A stretch of DNA of 21,269 bases from Firmicutes bacterium UBA5388 (GCA_002409975.1 DHOO01000086.1:1-21269); one strand, 5' to 3'. Shown: positions 6,898 to 14,850, counted from the first letter of the stretch. Numbers and translations are program-made. The notes: generated from the sequence alone by a model not told the origin.

Positions 6898-6926
6898 GGT
6901 TCGCTTCATAGCGAACCCTAGTTTTC
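6889..6926. terminator. Bidirectional intrinsic terminator between convergent genes
   Basis: TAGGGTTCGC (6895-6904) pairs perfectly with GCGAACCCTA (6911-6920) around a TTCATA loop. Flanking GAAAA and TTTTC extend the stem and provide T-runs on both strands. The TAG of the ATPase gene (6895-6897) and the TAG of the minus-strand larA-like gene (complement 6918-6920) are the symmetric ends of the stem. Confidence 0.92.
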
Positions 6927-8303
6927 TTTAACCGGCACACCATAAGGACCATCAGCTAAATAGGCGATGGTTGCTTCTCTTTGTTCTGTAATCTTAATCC
7001 GCTTAACTTCTTCCGCTACTGCCGCCTCAACTACTTCTGGGATTGATGTTAAGCTTCCGCGATAACGTTTTTCCATCGGGAGATATAAATTGCCGTCGCG
7101 ACACGGTAAAATCCGATAATCAGCAGCAGACATTGGAGGGCTATAATAGATTAAATTGTGCTGTGGAATTTTGGCAAAGAGTCGCGCCCACATCTGCACC
7201 TGCCATTGATCGGGGATGAAAGTCCAATCAGGCGAGAGAATAAGCCGGTTATATTTTTCCGGACCAATCAATTTCAGGAGATGAAGGGTGGCTCGGTAGG
7301 TGGAGCTTCCAATTTGGTCTTGGTCGGTAGTATTGGCGACAATGATCAGCCGTCCTCCTTTTTTTAATGCGGGGATGGAAACGACCCCAACTTTAGCTGC
7401 CTGATAATGATTGATTCCGGCAAAACCGGCATGGGTGACGATGATATCGTACTCCCGTTCTAAGGGGATAGCTACGTATTCTTTGATGCGCTCGACCGCT
7501 TGCTGATGGGCGGCTTCTAATTCCCCGGCGAAGACTCCGGTTAGGTTAAACTCATGATCTAAAGTCGCATTGACGATATAATCAACCCCGGCCTTTTTAG
7601 CTACTTCCAAAGCTTCCTCATGACAGGGGTTTCCTTCAAGCACAAGGTCACGAGCTTGAGGGGAAGCCAGGATCGGCGCACCGTGGAAGATATAGGTACT
7701 CTCTTTTCCGATCAAACCGGGACAGACGGATTTTCGTCCGCCGGAGGCGCCTGCCATGAAATGGCTTTCTACCAACCCGGTAAGGATTTTCAGATCTGCT
7801 TCCATATATTTTTTGTTGATATACACTTCACTGCCGCGACGGGTTTGTCCCAGATAAACCAAGTTTTCCTTGTTATCGCAGTCGTGATTCTCAACCGTAA
7901 TCCCCGCGGTAAAAAGGCGAGGATCTAACATGGAACGGAGTTCCTCTTCTGTTAGTGGGCGATGGGTTCCGGTGGCCACGAGAACCAGAATCTGTTCGGC
8001 GGTTATACCGTGGGCAAATAGTTCTTCGATGATTGGCCAGAGAATACCGTTCTCACCCCGGTAGGGAACCGGACGGGTATTGTCCGAGATCACGATCACC
8101 GCTTTGGCTTTCGGCTTGTGTCGTAACTTTTCTGTGATCACCCGGTCGAGGCTGGGACCACAGGACAAATTATTCAAAGACGCTTTGATTCTTGATGCCG
8201 GTTTAGATAAAGGGGTGGGTTTTTCCATACTGATTAGCTCAGTATTAGCGGGTAATCTTATTTCTACGGTTTTGGCGCCCAAGTTGGCGGATACAGTTTT
8301 CAT
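6918..8303 (-). CDS. LarA-family nickel-pincer 2-hydroxyacid racemase/epimerase homologue (copy 1)
   Basis: LarA enzymes racemise or epimerise 2-hydroxy acids by hydride transfer with a covalently bound nickel-pincer nucleotide. This 461-residue protein keeps the key residues of the family: R77 in SDNTRP, H114 in ATGTHRP, H181 in ESHFMAG, the cofactor-linking lysine K191 in GGRKSVCPG, nickel ligand H207 sixteen residues later, and Y300-Q301-x-x-K304, which match the lactate-site residues of Lactiplantibacillus LarA. It is somewhat longer than LarA (about 425). Known relatives act on lactate, malate, hydroxyglutarate, phenyllactate or gluconate, so the substrate cannot be assigned. AAGGGGA lies upstream of the ATG. 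It is the last gene of the minus-strand operon. No larB, larC or larE gene for cofactor synthesis is present in the window. Confidence 0.88.
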   Translation of the reverse strand: MKTVSANLGAKTVEIRLPANTELISMEKPTPLSKPASRIKASLNNLSCGPSLDRVITEKLRHKPKAKAVIVISDNTRPVPYRGENGILWPIIEELFAHGITAEQILVLVATGTHRPLTEEELRSMLDPRLFTAGITVENHDCDNKENLVYLGQTRRGSEVYINKKYMEADLKILTGLVESHFMAGASGGRKSVCPGLIGKESTYIFHGAPILASPQARDLVLEGNPCHEEALEVAKKAGVDYIVNATLDHEFNLTGVFAGELEAAHQQAVERIKEYVAIPLEREYDIIVTHAGFAGINHYQAAKVGVVSIPALKKGGRLIIVANTTDQDQIGSSTYRATLHLLKLIGPEKYNRLILSPDWTFIPDQWQVQMWARLFAKIPQHNLIYYSPPMSAADYRILPCRDGNLYLPMEKRYRGSLTSIPEVVEAAVAEEVKRIKITEQREATIAYLADGPYGVPVKEN

Positions 8304-8354
8304 CTTCTACATTCCCCTTTCCTTCTCCTCACTGTAAGATAAGAAGCATAATTC

Positions 8355-8388
8355 AGATACGACCAGCAACACAGCGCTGATCGTATCT
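8355..8388. repeat. Intercistronic hairpin between Fe-ADH and larA-like genes
   Basis: AGATACGACCAGC (8355-8367) pairs with GCTGATCGTATCT (8376-8388), with one mismatch and an 8-nt loop. On the minus strand, in the direction of the operon, no T-run follows, so it is more likely an RNA-stabilising or processing hairpin than a terminator. On the plus strand a T-rich stretch follows and could stop antisense transcription. Confidence 0.6.
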
Positions 8389-8410
8389 TTCTATTTACGC
8401 TAGCTAAGAA

Positions 8411-9691
8411 TTAATTCATATTCTTAATCAGACTAAAATCCCCCGTTTTAGCGGCGGCCAGAATTGGCGCCATATACTCATCGACTAAAGCCGCCTTTAA
8501 GGGAACCGGCATGTTCTTAAGTTTCATATCTAACTGGGGATCTTTGGCCGCGGCCAAAGCCCGTTCAATGTGTTGTTCACTGAAACCGGGGAGTTCCGCT
8601 AGGGTGGTGGGGGAGTTGATGCTTTTGCTAAACGCCACCATTCCATCGGCGACGGCGAGACCAAGTTCTCTTCCTTTTAGCTTATCCAGGTCTTTGCTAA
8701 TAAAACCGATTCTGCGGAAGATATCCCCGACAATTCTTAGTTTATTCTCAATGGCGGGAGCAAAAAATACTGTGTAGTACGGGTTCATAATCCCACAGGC
8801 CCGACCGTGGCTCGCAATATCTACCAGTGAAAAACTGGTTAAGTGCGCGCCGTTAGTTCCGCCGACCATAATAGCGTAACCACCAAGATCCGTGGCCAGT
8901 CCTAATGCTTCTCTTGCTTCATGGTCACGAGGGTTTTTGACTACGCGACCGGTATACTTTACTACCAACTCAACGGCTACCTCCGCCAGTTCTTTAGCCA
9001 GGTCATATTGGGCTTCCCCGATACCGTAAAAAACTTCTAAACAGTGGGCAATACCATCTAAAGCGCCGTCAATGGTAAGACTGACCGGCATACTTTCCGT
9101 GACCGTATAATCGAAAACCGCCTTGGTGGGAATGATTGCCTCATCCACAATCAATTTCTTTTGTCCGGCAACCGGATCGGTGATATTCGAGTATTTAGTG
9201 AGATGCGCTCCGGAGCTGGCCGCGGTTTCCACCGCAATTAAGGGGTATAATTTTTCCCCGGTCTTTTTCAAAGCTTCTGTCACTAAACCGGTTCCGAAAT
9301 AAGTATCAATCTCGGGGCTGTAGTCACCTAAAGTTGCTAAGGTATTAGCGGCCTTACCGGCGTCAATCGTGCTCCCGCCACCAATCGCGATGATACAGTC
9401 AGGTTTAAAATGTAAAATGTAACTTTCAATCCGATAGACATCTTCCCGTGGACAGTTGGGACCGGCATCGGGAACGATTCTTTCTCCCGCCAGTTTTACC
9501 CCGTGTTTTTCCAATGAGGCCACCACTTGCTCAGCCACCGGCTGAAGATAAGTGGTATTACTTATAACCAGCGCTGTCTTTCCATAGCCGGCAGCAAATT
9601 CACCAACTTTATCCAGAACATTAAGACCAAAAGCATAGTTATCTCCTTTAAAATCGTGGAGAAGTTTCCCGGCACGTTCTTTTAAATCCAT
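8411..9691 (-). CDS. Iron-containing (group III) alcohol dehydrogenase
   Basis: This 426-residue cytosolic NAD(P)-dependent oxidoreductase interconverts an alcohol and an aldehyde or ketone. It shows the nucleotide-binding GGGSTIDAGK (104-113) and the four metal ligands D212 and H216 (DGIAH), H283 (GAHLTSF) and H295 (SHGRA). The second half reads as a normal all-helical Fe-ADH domain. AGGAGG lies 7 bp before the ATG. It is encoded 46 bp downstream of the transketolase C-terminal subunit gene on the minus strand, so probably co-transcribed with it and with the larA-like gene. The class has very wide substrate range (1,3-propanediol, butanol, lactaldehyde, hydroxybutyrate, maleylacetate and others), and nothing here fixes the substrate. 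In context it may reduce an aldehyde released by the transketolase. Confidence 0.9.
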   Translation of the reverse strand: MDLKERAGKLLHDFKGDNYAFGLNVLDKVGEFAAGYGKTALVISNTTYLQPVAEQVVASLEKHGVKLAGERIVPDAGPNCPREDVYRIESYILHFKPDCIIAIGGGSTIDAGKAANTLATLGDYSPEIDTYFGTGLVTEALKKTGEKLYPLIAVETAASSGAHLTKYSNITDPVAGQKKLIVDEAIIPTKAVFDYTVTESMPVSLTIDGALDGIAHCLEVFYGIGEAQYDLAKELAEVAVELVVKYTGRVVKNPRDHEAREALGLATDLGGYAIMVGGTNGAHLTSFSLVDIASHGRACGIMNPYYTVFFAPAIENKLRIVGDIFRRIGFISKDLDKLKGRELGLAVADGMVAFSKSINSPTTLAELPGFSEQHIERALAAAKDPQLDMKLKNMPVPLKAALVDEYMAPILAAAKTGDFSLIKNMN

Positions 9692-9737
9692 AATGATTCC
9701 TCCTTATATTAATTTTCCTCAAAAGTTATGTTATAAA

Positions 9738-10703
9738 TTAACGCTCAGACTTTTTCTTGATCAGTCTTTCCGCGTTGAGGACAATTTCTTCTATAGTTAG
9801 TCCCATTTTAGCCAGGACCTCTTCATAGCCGCCGGTTTCACCAAAACGATCGTTAAAACCCATAATTTTCATGGGAACCGGATAATTTTGAGCGATGGTT
9901 TCTGCGACCGCCGACCCTAAACCACCATAAATACTGTGTTCTTCTACAGTTAAAATCGCTCCCGTTTCTTTAGCCGCTGTGATCACAGCTTCTGTATCCA
10001 AAGGTTTAACGGTATGGAGATTTAGCAGTCGGGGGTAGATGCTTTTTCTATTTAAGGCTTGAACCGCCTCCATGGCCTTATAAACCATGTAACCATTGGC
10101 AATAATCGTCAAATCATCACCGGGAATCAGTTGATGGGCTTTTCCGAAAACAAAATTATACTCTCCGTCAAAAATGACTGGGATTTCAGCGCGACTGAGT
10201 CTTAAATATACCGGACCTTCAATTTTAGCTGCGGCTAAAGTGGCCAGTCGCGCTTCAGTGGCGTCGGCGACGACAATTACCTTAAGATTGGGAATACTTC
10301 TCATGACGGCTACATCCTCAACCGATTGATGGGTAGCGCCATCGTAAGAATCCGAGAGTCCGGCATAAGCGCCGGCCAGTTTGACGTTTAAATTAGGGTA
10401 GGCGATTACTGAGCGGAGCGGATCGCCGGCTCTGAGCGTGATAAAAACTGCAAACGTATTAACAAAGGGTATTTTCCCACAAGCAGCAAAACCGGCAGCC
10501 ATCGCCATCATATTTCCCTCGGCGATTCCCACATTAAAGAAGCGTTCCGGATATTTTTGGCCGAAGAGTTTAGTTTGAGTAGAAGATGAAACATCCGCAT
10601 CAAGGACGACGACATCTTTATTGGTGTTCCCCAGCTCTACCAGGGCTTCACCGTAAGCCGCCCGGACGGCTTTTTTTCCCGTGATCGGTAATTTATTCAG
10701 CAT
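9738..10703 (-). CDS. Transketolase, C-terminal subunit (split enzyme)
   Basis: The 321-residue protein holds the pyrimidine-binding and C-terminal domains of a two-subunit transketolase. GIAEGNMMAMAAGF contains the glutamate that activates thiamine diphosphate. DGATHQSVEDVAVMRSIPN and VEEHSIYGGLGSAVAE are standard family blocks. With the N-terminal subunit it should transfer a two-carbon ketol unit between a ketose and an aldose. Its ATG lies within the end of the N-terminal subunit gene (11-bp overlap), and its AGGAGG site is inside that gene, which indicates translational coupling. Split transketolases occur for central pentose-phosphate metabolism and for dedicated catabolic routes (for example apulose-phosphate and sulfofructose transketolases). 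The neighbours here suggest a dedicated role. A 1-deoxyxylulose-phosphate synthase is unlikely because that enzyme is not split this way. Confidence 0.93.
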   Translation of the reverse strand: MLNKLPITGKKAVRAAYGEALVELGNTNKDVVVLDADVSSSTQTKLFGQKYPERFFNVGIAEGNMMAMAAGFAACGKIPFVNTFAVFITLRAGDPLRSVIAYPNLNVKLAGAYAGLSDSYDGATHQSVEDVAVMRSIPNLKVIVVADATEARLATLAAAKIEGPVYLRLSRAEIPVIFDGEYNFVFGKAHQLIPGDDLTIIANGYMVYKAMEAVQALNRKSIYPRLLNLHTVKPLDTEAVITAAKETGAILTVEEHSIYGGLGSAVAETIAQNYPVPMKIMGFNDRFGETGGYEEVLAKMGLTIEEIVLNAERLIKKKSER

Positions 10704-11535
10704 AACTAATTCCTCCTACTTCAGCAATGGCTTGCCGGTAATCACCAACCTCAATTTTTCTCCCATGCCAGGTATTCTTTCCTTCCATAAAGGAAACACC
10801 CTTACCTTTCACGGTTTTGGCAATAATAATGCTGGGTCCAGTATGGTAGGATTCAGCTTTTTCAAACGCGGTCATAAGCTCGGCAATATTATGTCCGTCA
10901 CAAGTTAGGGTCTGCCAACCAAAACTCGCAAATTTGGCCGCTACCTGTCCCAAAGGCATTATCTCTTCACAACAACCGTCTAACTGCACCCCATTATTAT
11001 CTAAAATAGCGGTTAGGTTGTTGAGTTTATATTTATTAGCGGTCATGGCGGCTTCCCAGATGATTCCTTCCTGTAGCTCTCCATCTCCCAGTAAGACATA
11101 AGTATGATAGGACTCCTTGTTTAGTTGAGCAGCTAACGCCATACCAATTCCGGCGGAGAGACCGAGACCGAGGGGACCGGCTGACATCTCAATCCCCGGT
11201 ACGCTTCTCATATCCGGATGACCTTGCAAGATGGAACCGATCTTTCGTAGTTTTAGCAATTCGGAACGGGGAATCAATCCCAAGTAACTCAACATGGCAT
11301 AAAGTGTTGGGACAGCATGGCCTTTAGAGAGAATAAAGCGGTCTCTACCTGGGTCTAATGGATTACGAGGATCAAAATTCATTTTCTCTAAGTAAAGTGT
11401 AGTAATAATTTCTACGCAGGAAAGACTGCCGCCGATATGTCCGGAACCCGCCGTATGGATCATCTCTAAAATAGTGTGACGAAGGTTTGTGCTGATTTGC
11501 TTAAGTTCTACTAGGCGTTCTTTAGTCAACTCCAT
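10693..11535 (-). CDS. Transketolase, N-terminal subunit (split enzyme)
   Basis: The 280-residue protein is the thiamine-diphosphate pyrophosphate-binding half of transketolase. SGHIGGSLS (31-39) and SKGHAVPTLY (70-79) supply active-site histidines. The cofactor motif starts at GDG (150-152) and ends at NN (180-181), the usual GDG-x27-NN spacing. Length equals other split N-subunits. AAGGAGG lies before the ATG. It is the first enzyme gene after the GntR regulator, 64 bp downstream of that gene's stop. Its acceptor and donor sugars are unknown; no sugar kinase is encoded nearby, so the substrate may be phosphorylated elsewhere or not be a phosphate. Confidence 0.93.
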   Translation of the reverse strand: MELTKERLVELKQISTNLRHTILEMIHTAGSGHIGGSLSCVEIITTLYLEKMNFDPRNPLDPGRDRFILSKGHAVPTLYAMLSYLGLIPRSELLKLRKIGSILQGHPDMRSVPGIEMSAGPLGLGLSAGIGMALAAQLNKESYHTYVLLGDGELQEGIIWEAAMTANKYKLNNLTAILDNNGVQLDGCCEEIMPLGQVAAKFASFGWQTLTCDGHNIAELMTAFEKAESYHTGPSIIIAKTVKGKGVSFMEGKNTWHGRKIEVGDYRQAIAEVGGISYAE

Positions 11536-11599
11536 TTAGGATTCCTCCTTGTAATGTAATACCAGTTTGCAATAATCCTTCGAACAACGGATGAAACAG

Positions 11600-12304
11600 T
11601 TAAACTTCTTTTTGATCCTCCTTTAAAAAAAATTCTTGAATTTGGTTTAAATGGTCAAACATTGCGGCGCTGGCCCCAATAGGATCTCTTTCTTCTATTT
11701 TAGCCAGGATCTTGGTATGACAATCAACCGCCGCTTCACGGGCAGCCTTTGAACGCGCAGACTTTTCACGCCAGGCATTGAGAAAAGTGGAGAGGGGAAT
11801 CATCATGTTTTGTAAGAAAGAATTTCCGCACATCGTGGTTAAGTGTAAGTGATAATTAAGATCAATGTTGGTAAATACTTCTTTATCATCAATAGTTTCT
11901 TTCATTTGCAGCAAATAGCCATTCAATTTTTGGATATCGGTCGGTGTTGCTTTTTCCGCTGCCAGTGAGGCCAGGCCAACTTCAATGACTTTCCTGGCTT
12001 CAAATAACACGGAAGTGTTCTGCGCTACGATTGTCATGATCAAAGAAAAGGCTTTGCTGTTTATATTATCGGTAATGTAGGTCCCATCTCCTACTCGCCG
12101 TTCGATAATGCCGATAAGCTCTAGAGCAGAGAGAACTTCACGAACTGAAGAACGACCTGCCCCTAACATTTTAACTAATTCCTGTTCAGAAGGGATTTTG
12201 TCTCCTGGTTTGACCTCACCTTCAATTAAGATGCGAACAAACTCCTCCATAATTGCGGATGTAACGGTGGTTTTACTAACTTTATTAACAATAAAATCAC
12301 TCAC
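11600..12304 (-). CDS. GntR-family regulator, FadR/FCD subfamily (regulator 1)
   Basis: The 234-residue protein has an N-terminal winged helix (about 10-78: KIPSEQELVKMLGAGRSSVR, then the wing RRVGDGTYI) and an FCD ligand domain (about 95-225) with the metal-binding set D148, H152, H196, H218. FCD regulators usually sense a carboxylate bound to this metal, which fits a sugar-acid or hydroxy-acid locus. The GTG at 12304 is chosen because GAGG lies 9 bp upstream; the ATG 45 bp further upstream has no ribosome binding site. It heads the minus-strand operon and faces the plus-strand larA-like operon across a shared 314-bp region containing GntR-type palindromes, so it probably controls one or both arms. 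Confidence 0.9.
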   Translation of the reverse strand: MSDFIVNKVSKTTVTSAIMEEFVRILIEGEVKPGDKIPSEQELVKMLGAGRSSVREVLSALELIGIIERRVGDGTYITDNINSKAFSLIMTIVAQNTSVLFEARKVIEVGLASLAAEKATPTDIQKLNGYLLQMKETIDDKEVFTNIDLNYHLHLTTMCGNSFLQNMMIPLSTFLNAWREKSARSKAAREAAVDCHTKILAKIEERDPIGASAAMFDHLNQIQEFFLKEDQKEV

Positions 12305-12360
12305 AAGAATGTACCTCGCATTTCGATTAAATTCATTAGGTCCTATCATTGGGTTAACAG

Positions 12361-12373
12361 ATTGTCAGACAAT
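12361..12373. promoter_or_regulatory. Candidate GntR operator upstream of regulator 1
   Basis: Perfect palindrome ATTGTC/GACAAT around a central A, 57 bp upstream of the regulator's GTG start. Position and form suggest autoregulation by the FCD-type regulator. Confidence 0.5.
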
Positions 12374-12550
12374 TAAATTGGTTAAAAAAACATCGCTTGC
12401 TATTTCGTTACCAAACAAGATTATAGCGTGAATGTTTCTAATATGATTTTAGCTTGTAAATAATTTCGTGTCAAGGTATTGGAGAACGTTTTTAAATATA
12501 TGAGATCAAAAGTCCCTTTTAAAAAATGAGTCAAAATGAGAGGATTTTCA

Positions 12551-12580
12551 TTTTCAATGAAGTATATATGTTGTATACAT
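12551..12580 (+). promoter_or_regulatory. Candidate promoter with overlapping TTGTATACA operator, larA-like operon
   Basis: TTTTCA (12551-12556), 17 bp, TATACA (12574-12579) gives a weak -35 and a fair -10. The -10 lies within TTGTATACAT (12571-12580), part of a 17-bp string repeated exactly at 13944-13960. A repressor on that site would block the promoter. Confidence 0.45.
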
Positions 12581-12618
12581 GTTGCAGAGCCAAAAATATT
12601 TGAGGAGTGGAGTTAATA

Positions 12619-13887
12619 ATGAAGCAAGTTCAAATTCCATTTGGTAATAAAACAATTACGATTGAGGCGCCGGCTGATAATCTTTCCTGGGTGGCATCAC
12701 CCCGTAATTTACCTGGAGTTCCAGAACCTGAGAGAGAGGTTGAAAAAGCCCTACGTAATCCAATTGGTCTTCCTACACTTGACGAATTAGTGAAAAAGAA
12801 AGGTAAGCGTGTAGTTTTGTTGGTTGATGATATGACCAGGTCAACTCCGCAAAAAGTTATTTTGCCGGTTTTAGTTAATGAATTAAACAGAGTTGGCGTA
12901 AAAGACGAAGAGATCACAGCCTTAATATGTTTGGGGACCCACCGGTTAATGACAACAGAGGAGATTATCAATCGTTATGGGGAGGAGATGACCACAAGAA
13001 TTCGTTTCATTAACCATGATTATAAGGATATAGAAAACATGGTTGAAGTTAAGGTAAGTGACGGCTCTATTCCGATTATGGTAAATAAAATTTATTACGA
13101 AAGCGATATTAGTATTGCTATCGGTAATATCATTCCTCATATGTATGCGGGATTTGCTGGAGGAGCTAAAATGGTTCAACCTGGCGTTTGTGGAATGGTT
13201 ACGACTGCTGAAACTCATTACTTGGCCGCCGAGAATGTCCACCAGATAACAGGTAATGCGGAAAATTCTGTTCGACAGCAGATTGAATATATTGCGCGTG
13301 AAACCGGTTTGACTATGATCCTAAATACGGTGCTTAATGCGGACCATGAAATAGTTAGAGTAGTTGCAGGTGACCCGGTCCTTGCTCACCGCGAGGGGGT
13401 AAAAACTGCTGAACAAATATATTGCTTTGAAATTGCTCAACCTTGTGATCTCGTTATCGCCAGTTCCTACCCGGCGGATTTAGATTTTTGGCAATCGATT
13501 AAAGCCCTAAACAACTGCTGTATGGCAGTTAAACCAGGAGGAACACTTATTTTAGCAGCATCCGATTCGGAAGGCATTGCTCCTGATCATCCCGATCTTG
13601 TTAAACTGGGAACTTGTAATGCGCAAGAGGCAAAGGAAGCATATCGCAGAGGCGAGATTAAGGATAAGGTCGCTTTAGCTACTTATCTGGCTATGAATCT
13701 AAACCGGGAACGCGCCCGGATTGTTTTAATTAGTGATGGTATTAACAAAGAAGAAGCTTCCCGAATCGGGCTGGAGTGGTCGGAGAGTTTGAGTAAGGCT
13801 GTGGAGGATGAGTGCAAAAAACTAACAGGTGATGCTCGTATTGGGATCGTGACTCATGGAGCAGATCTCTACTTCAAAATAAAATAA
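12619..13887 (+). CDS. LarA-family nickel-pincer 2-hydroxyacid racemase/epimerase homologue (copy 2)
   Basis: The 422-residue protein has the normal LarA length and, from the chosen ATG, nearly the same residue numbers as LarA: R74 in DDMTRS, H108 in LGTHR, H174 in PHMYAG, cofactor lysine K184 in GGAKMVQPG and nickel ligand H200. The tyrosine of the lactate-binding YQxxK motif is replaced by tryptophan (W291-Q292-x-x-K295), which suggests a substrate different from copy 1. The ATG at 12619 is preferred over GTG 12607 because GGAG (12609-12612) precedes it by 6 bp and the GTG overlaps the ribosome binding site. It opens the plus-strand operon with two TIM-barrel proteins and TctABC. It could epimerise the imported acid. 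Sequence similarity to copy 1 is low outside the motifs, so the two are not recent duplicates. Confidence 0.88.
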   Translation: MKQVQIPFGNKTITIEAPADNLSWVASPRNLPGVPEPEREVEKALRNPIGLPTLDELVKKKGKRVVLLVDDMTRSTPQKVILPVLVNELNRVGVKDEEITALICLGTHRLMTTEEIINRYGEEMTTRIRFINHDYKDIENMVEVKVSDGSIPIMVNKIYYESDISIAIGNIIPHMYAGFAGGAKMVQPGVCGMVTTAETHYLAAENVHQITGNAENSVRQQIEYIARETGLTMILNTVLNADHEIVRVVAGDPVLAHREGVKTAEQIYCFEIAQPCDLVIASSYPADLDFWQSIKALNNCCMAVKPGGTLILAASDSEGIAPDHPDLVKLGTCNAQEAKEAYRRGEIKDKVALATYLAMNLNRERARIVLISDGINKEEASRIGLEWSESLSKAVEDECKKLTGDARIGIVTHGADLYFKIK

Positions 13888-13943
13888 AAAATATTAAGCA
13901 GGAATTGGTTAAAAGAAGTAGAATAAGTTATATATACGAGATA

Positions 13944-13961
13944 TATATATGTTGTATACAA
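13944..13961. promoter_or_regulatory. Second copy of the TTGTATACA operator-like motif
   Basis: TATATATGTTGTATACA (13944-13960) is identical to 12563-12579. With the next base it contains the perfect 10-bp palindrome TTGTATACAA (13952-13961). It lies 20 bp before the ATG of the first TIM-barrel gene, in the 94-bp gap after the larA-like gene. Repetition at two gene starts supports a regulator site. Confidence 0.6.
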
Positions 13962-13981
13962 GCACAGGAAAGGGGGGATCG

Positions 13982-14827
13982 ATGATTAAAAATGGATTTA
14001 AGCTTGGGATTGGTAGTTTTGCTTATCGTTATGCCATTGGATGTCGTGACTTTATTCCGGAAAAACCCATGAATACACTAGATTTTTTGGATGAAGCGGC
14101 TCGATTAGGTTACCAAGGAGTGCAACTTTGTGAAAATCTAAACTATGTAAATTTATCTGAACAGGAATTATTTCAGATTAGGGAAAGGGCTAAACGACTT
14201 GGCTTATTTATTGAACTGGGCATGAAGGGTATATCTATGGAGAATTGTCAAAAACACTTATCGATAGCGAGGGTCCTTTCCAGTAAGTTTCTACGGATCG
14301 TTCTAGGAGATCATCAATCGCTTCGGGAAGATGATGACTTACAACTAAGAAGCATAAAAGCGCTCAAGGCTCTTCTCCCCTATTTGGAAGAAGCGGAGAT
14401 GAGCGTGGGGATTGAAAATCACTTTGACCTTTGTACTAAGGAATTAGTGGAGATTGTAAAAGAGGTTAATCATTCACGGGTAGGGTTAATCTTTGATACT
14501 ACGAACGGTCTAGGATTTATGGAACGTCCGGAAGAGACTTTTCATCTGATACAGCCCTATCTCTTGTCGATGCATTTAAAGGACTTCGTAATTAAAAAAG
14601 TTGAAGCAGGATACTTCATCACAGGAACAACATTAGGAAGAGGACAGCTAGCAACAGCAGAATTGGTTAACCGCGCTTTAAGAAACAAGCCTAACTTATC
14701 AATTATTTTAGAAATGACAATTCGTAGGGACGAAAATAAGTCACAAGAAGAAGTTTTACTTTGGGAAAAGCAGTCCATCGAAGCAAGCACAAGATTTTTA
14801 AAGCAATCTTTAAGGCAAAGCTGCTAA
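13982..14827 (+). CDS. Sugar isomerase/epimerase, xylose-isomerase-like TIM barrel (protein 1)
   Basis: The 281-residue protein belongs to the AP-endonuclease-2/xylose-isomerase-like TIM-barrel superfamily, which includes hydroxypyruvate isomerase, 2-oxo-tetronate isomerase and ketose 3-epimerases. The divalent-metal ligands appear as E145 (GIENHFD), D172 (FDTTN), H198 (MHLKD) and E244 (ILEMT), the E-D-H-E set of the epimerase branch. GRGQL (219-223) matches the loop commonly seen before the last strands. The ATG at 13982 is supported by AGGGGGG just upstream; an ATG 33 bp earlier overlaps the operator-like motif and has no site. It is 94 bp after the larA-like gene and 23 bp before protein 2. 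Exact substrate is not readable. Confidence 0.82.
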   Translation: MIKNGFKLGIGSFAYRYAIGCRDFIPEKPMNTLDFLDEAARLGYQGVQLCENLNYVNLSEQELFQIRERAKRLGLFIELGMKGISMENCQKHLSIARVLSSKFLRIVLGDHQSLREDDDLQLRSIKALKALLPYLEEAEMSVGIENHFDLCTKELVEIVKEVNHSRVGLIFDTTNGLGFMERPEETFHLIQPYLLSMHLKDFVIKKVEAGYFITGTTLGRGQLATAELVNRALRNKPNLSIILEMTIRRDENKSQEEVLLWEKQSIEASTRFLKQSLRQSC

Positions 14828-14850
14828 AAATACTATTGAGGGGTGTCACC

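Larger units (their letters stand above)
12305..12618. promoter_or_regulatory. Divergent intergenic control region between the two catabolic operons
   Basis: This 314-bp AT-rich gene-free stretch carries the palindrome ATTGTC-A-GACAAT (12361-12373) close to the regulator gene, an inverted repeat TTCATT-ttc-AATGAA (12547-12561), and TTGTATACAT (12571-12580) close to the larA-like gene. Both the TTGTC-n-GACAA and TTGTATACA sites fit the general GntR operator form (yGTM, 0-1 base, KACr). I could not define a convincing minus-strand promoter. Confidence 0.6.

Noticed and set aside
6918..12304. Sulfoquinovose transketolase pathway or D-apiose pathway
   Set aside because: The split transketolase invites the comparison, but no sulfoquinovosidase, sulfosugar genes or apulose kinase were seen, and the LarA and TctABC genes do not belong to those sets.
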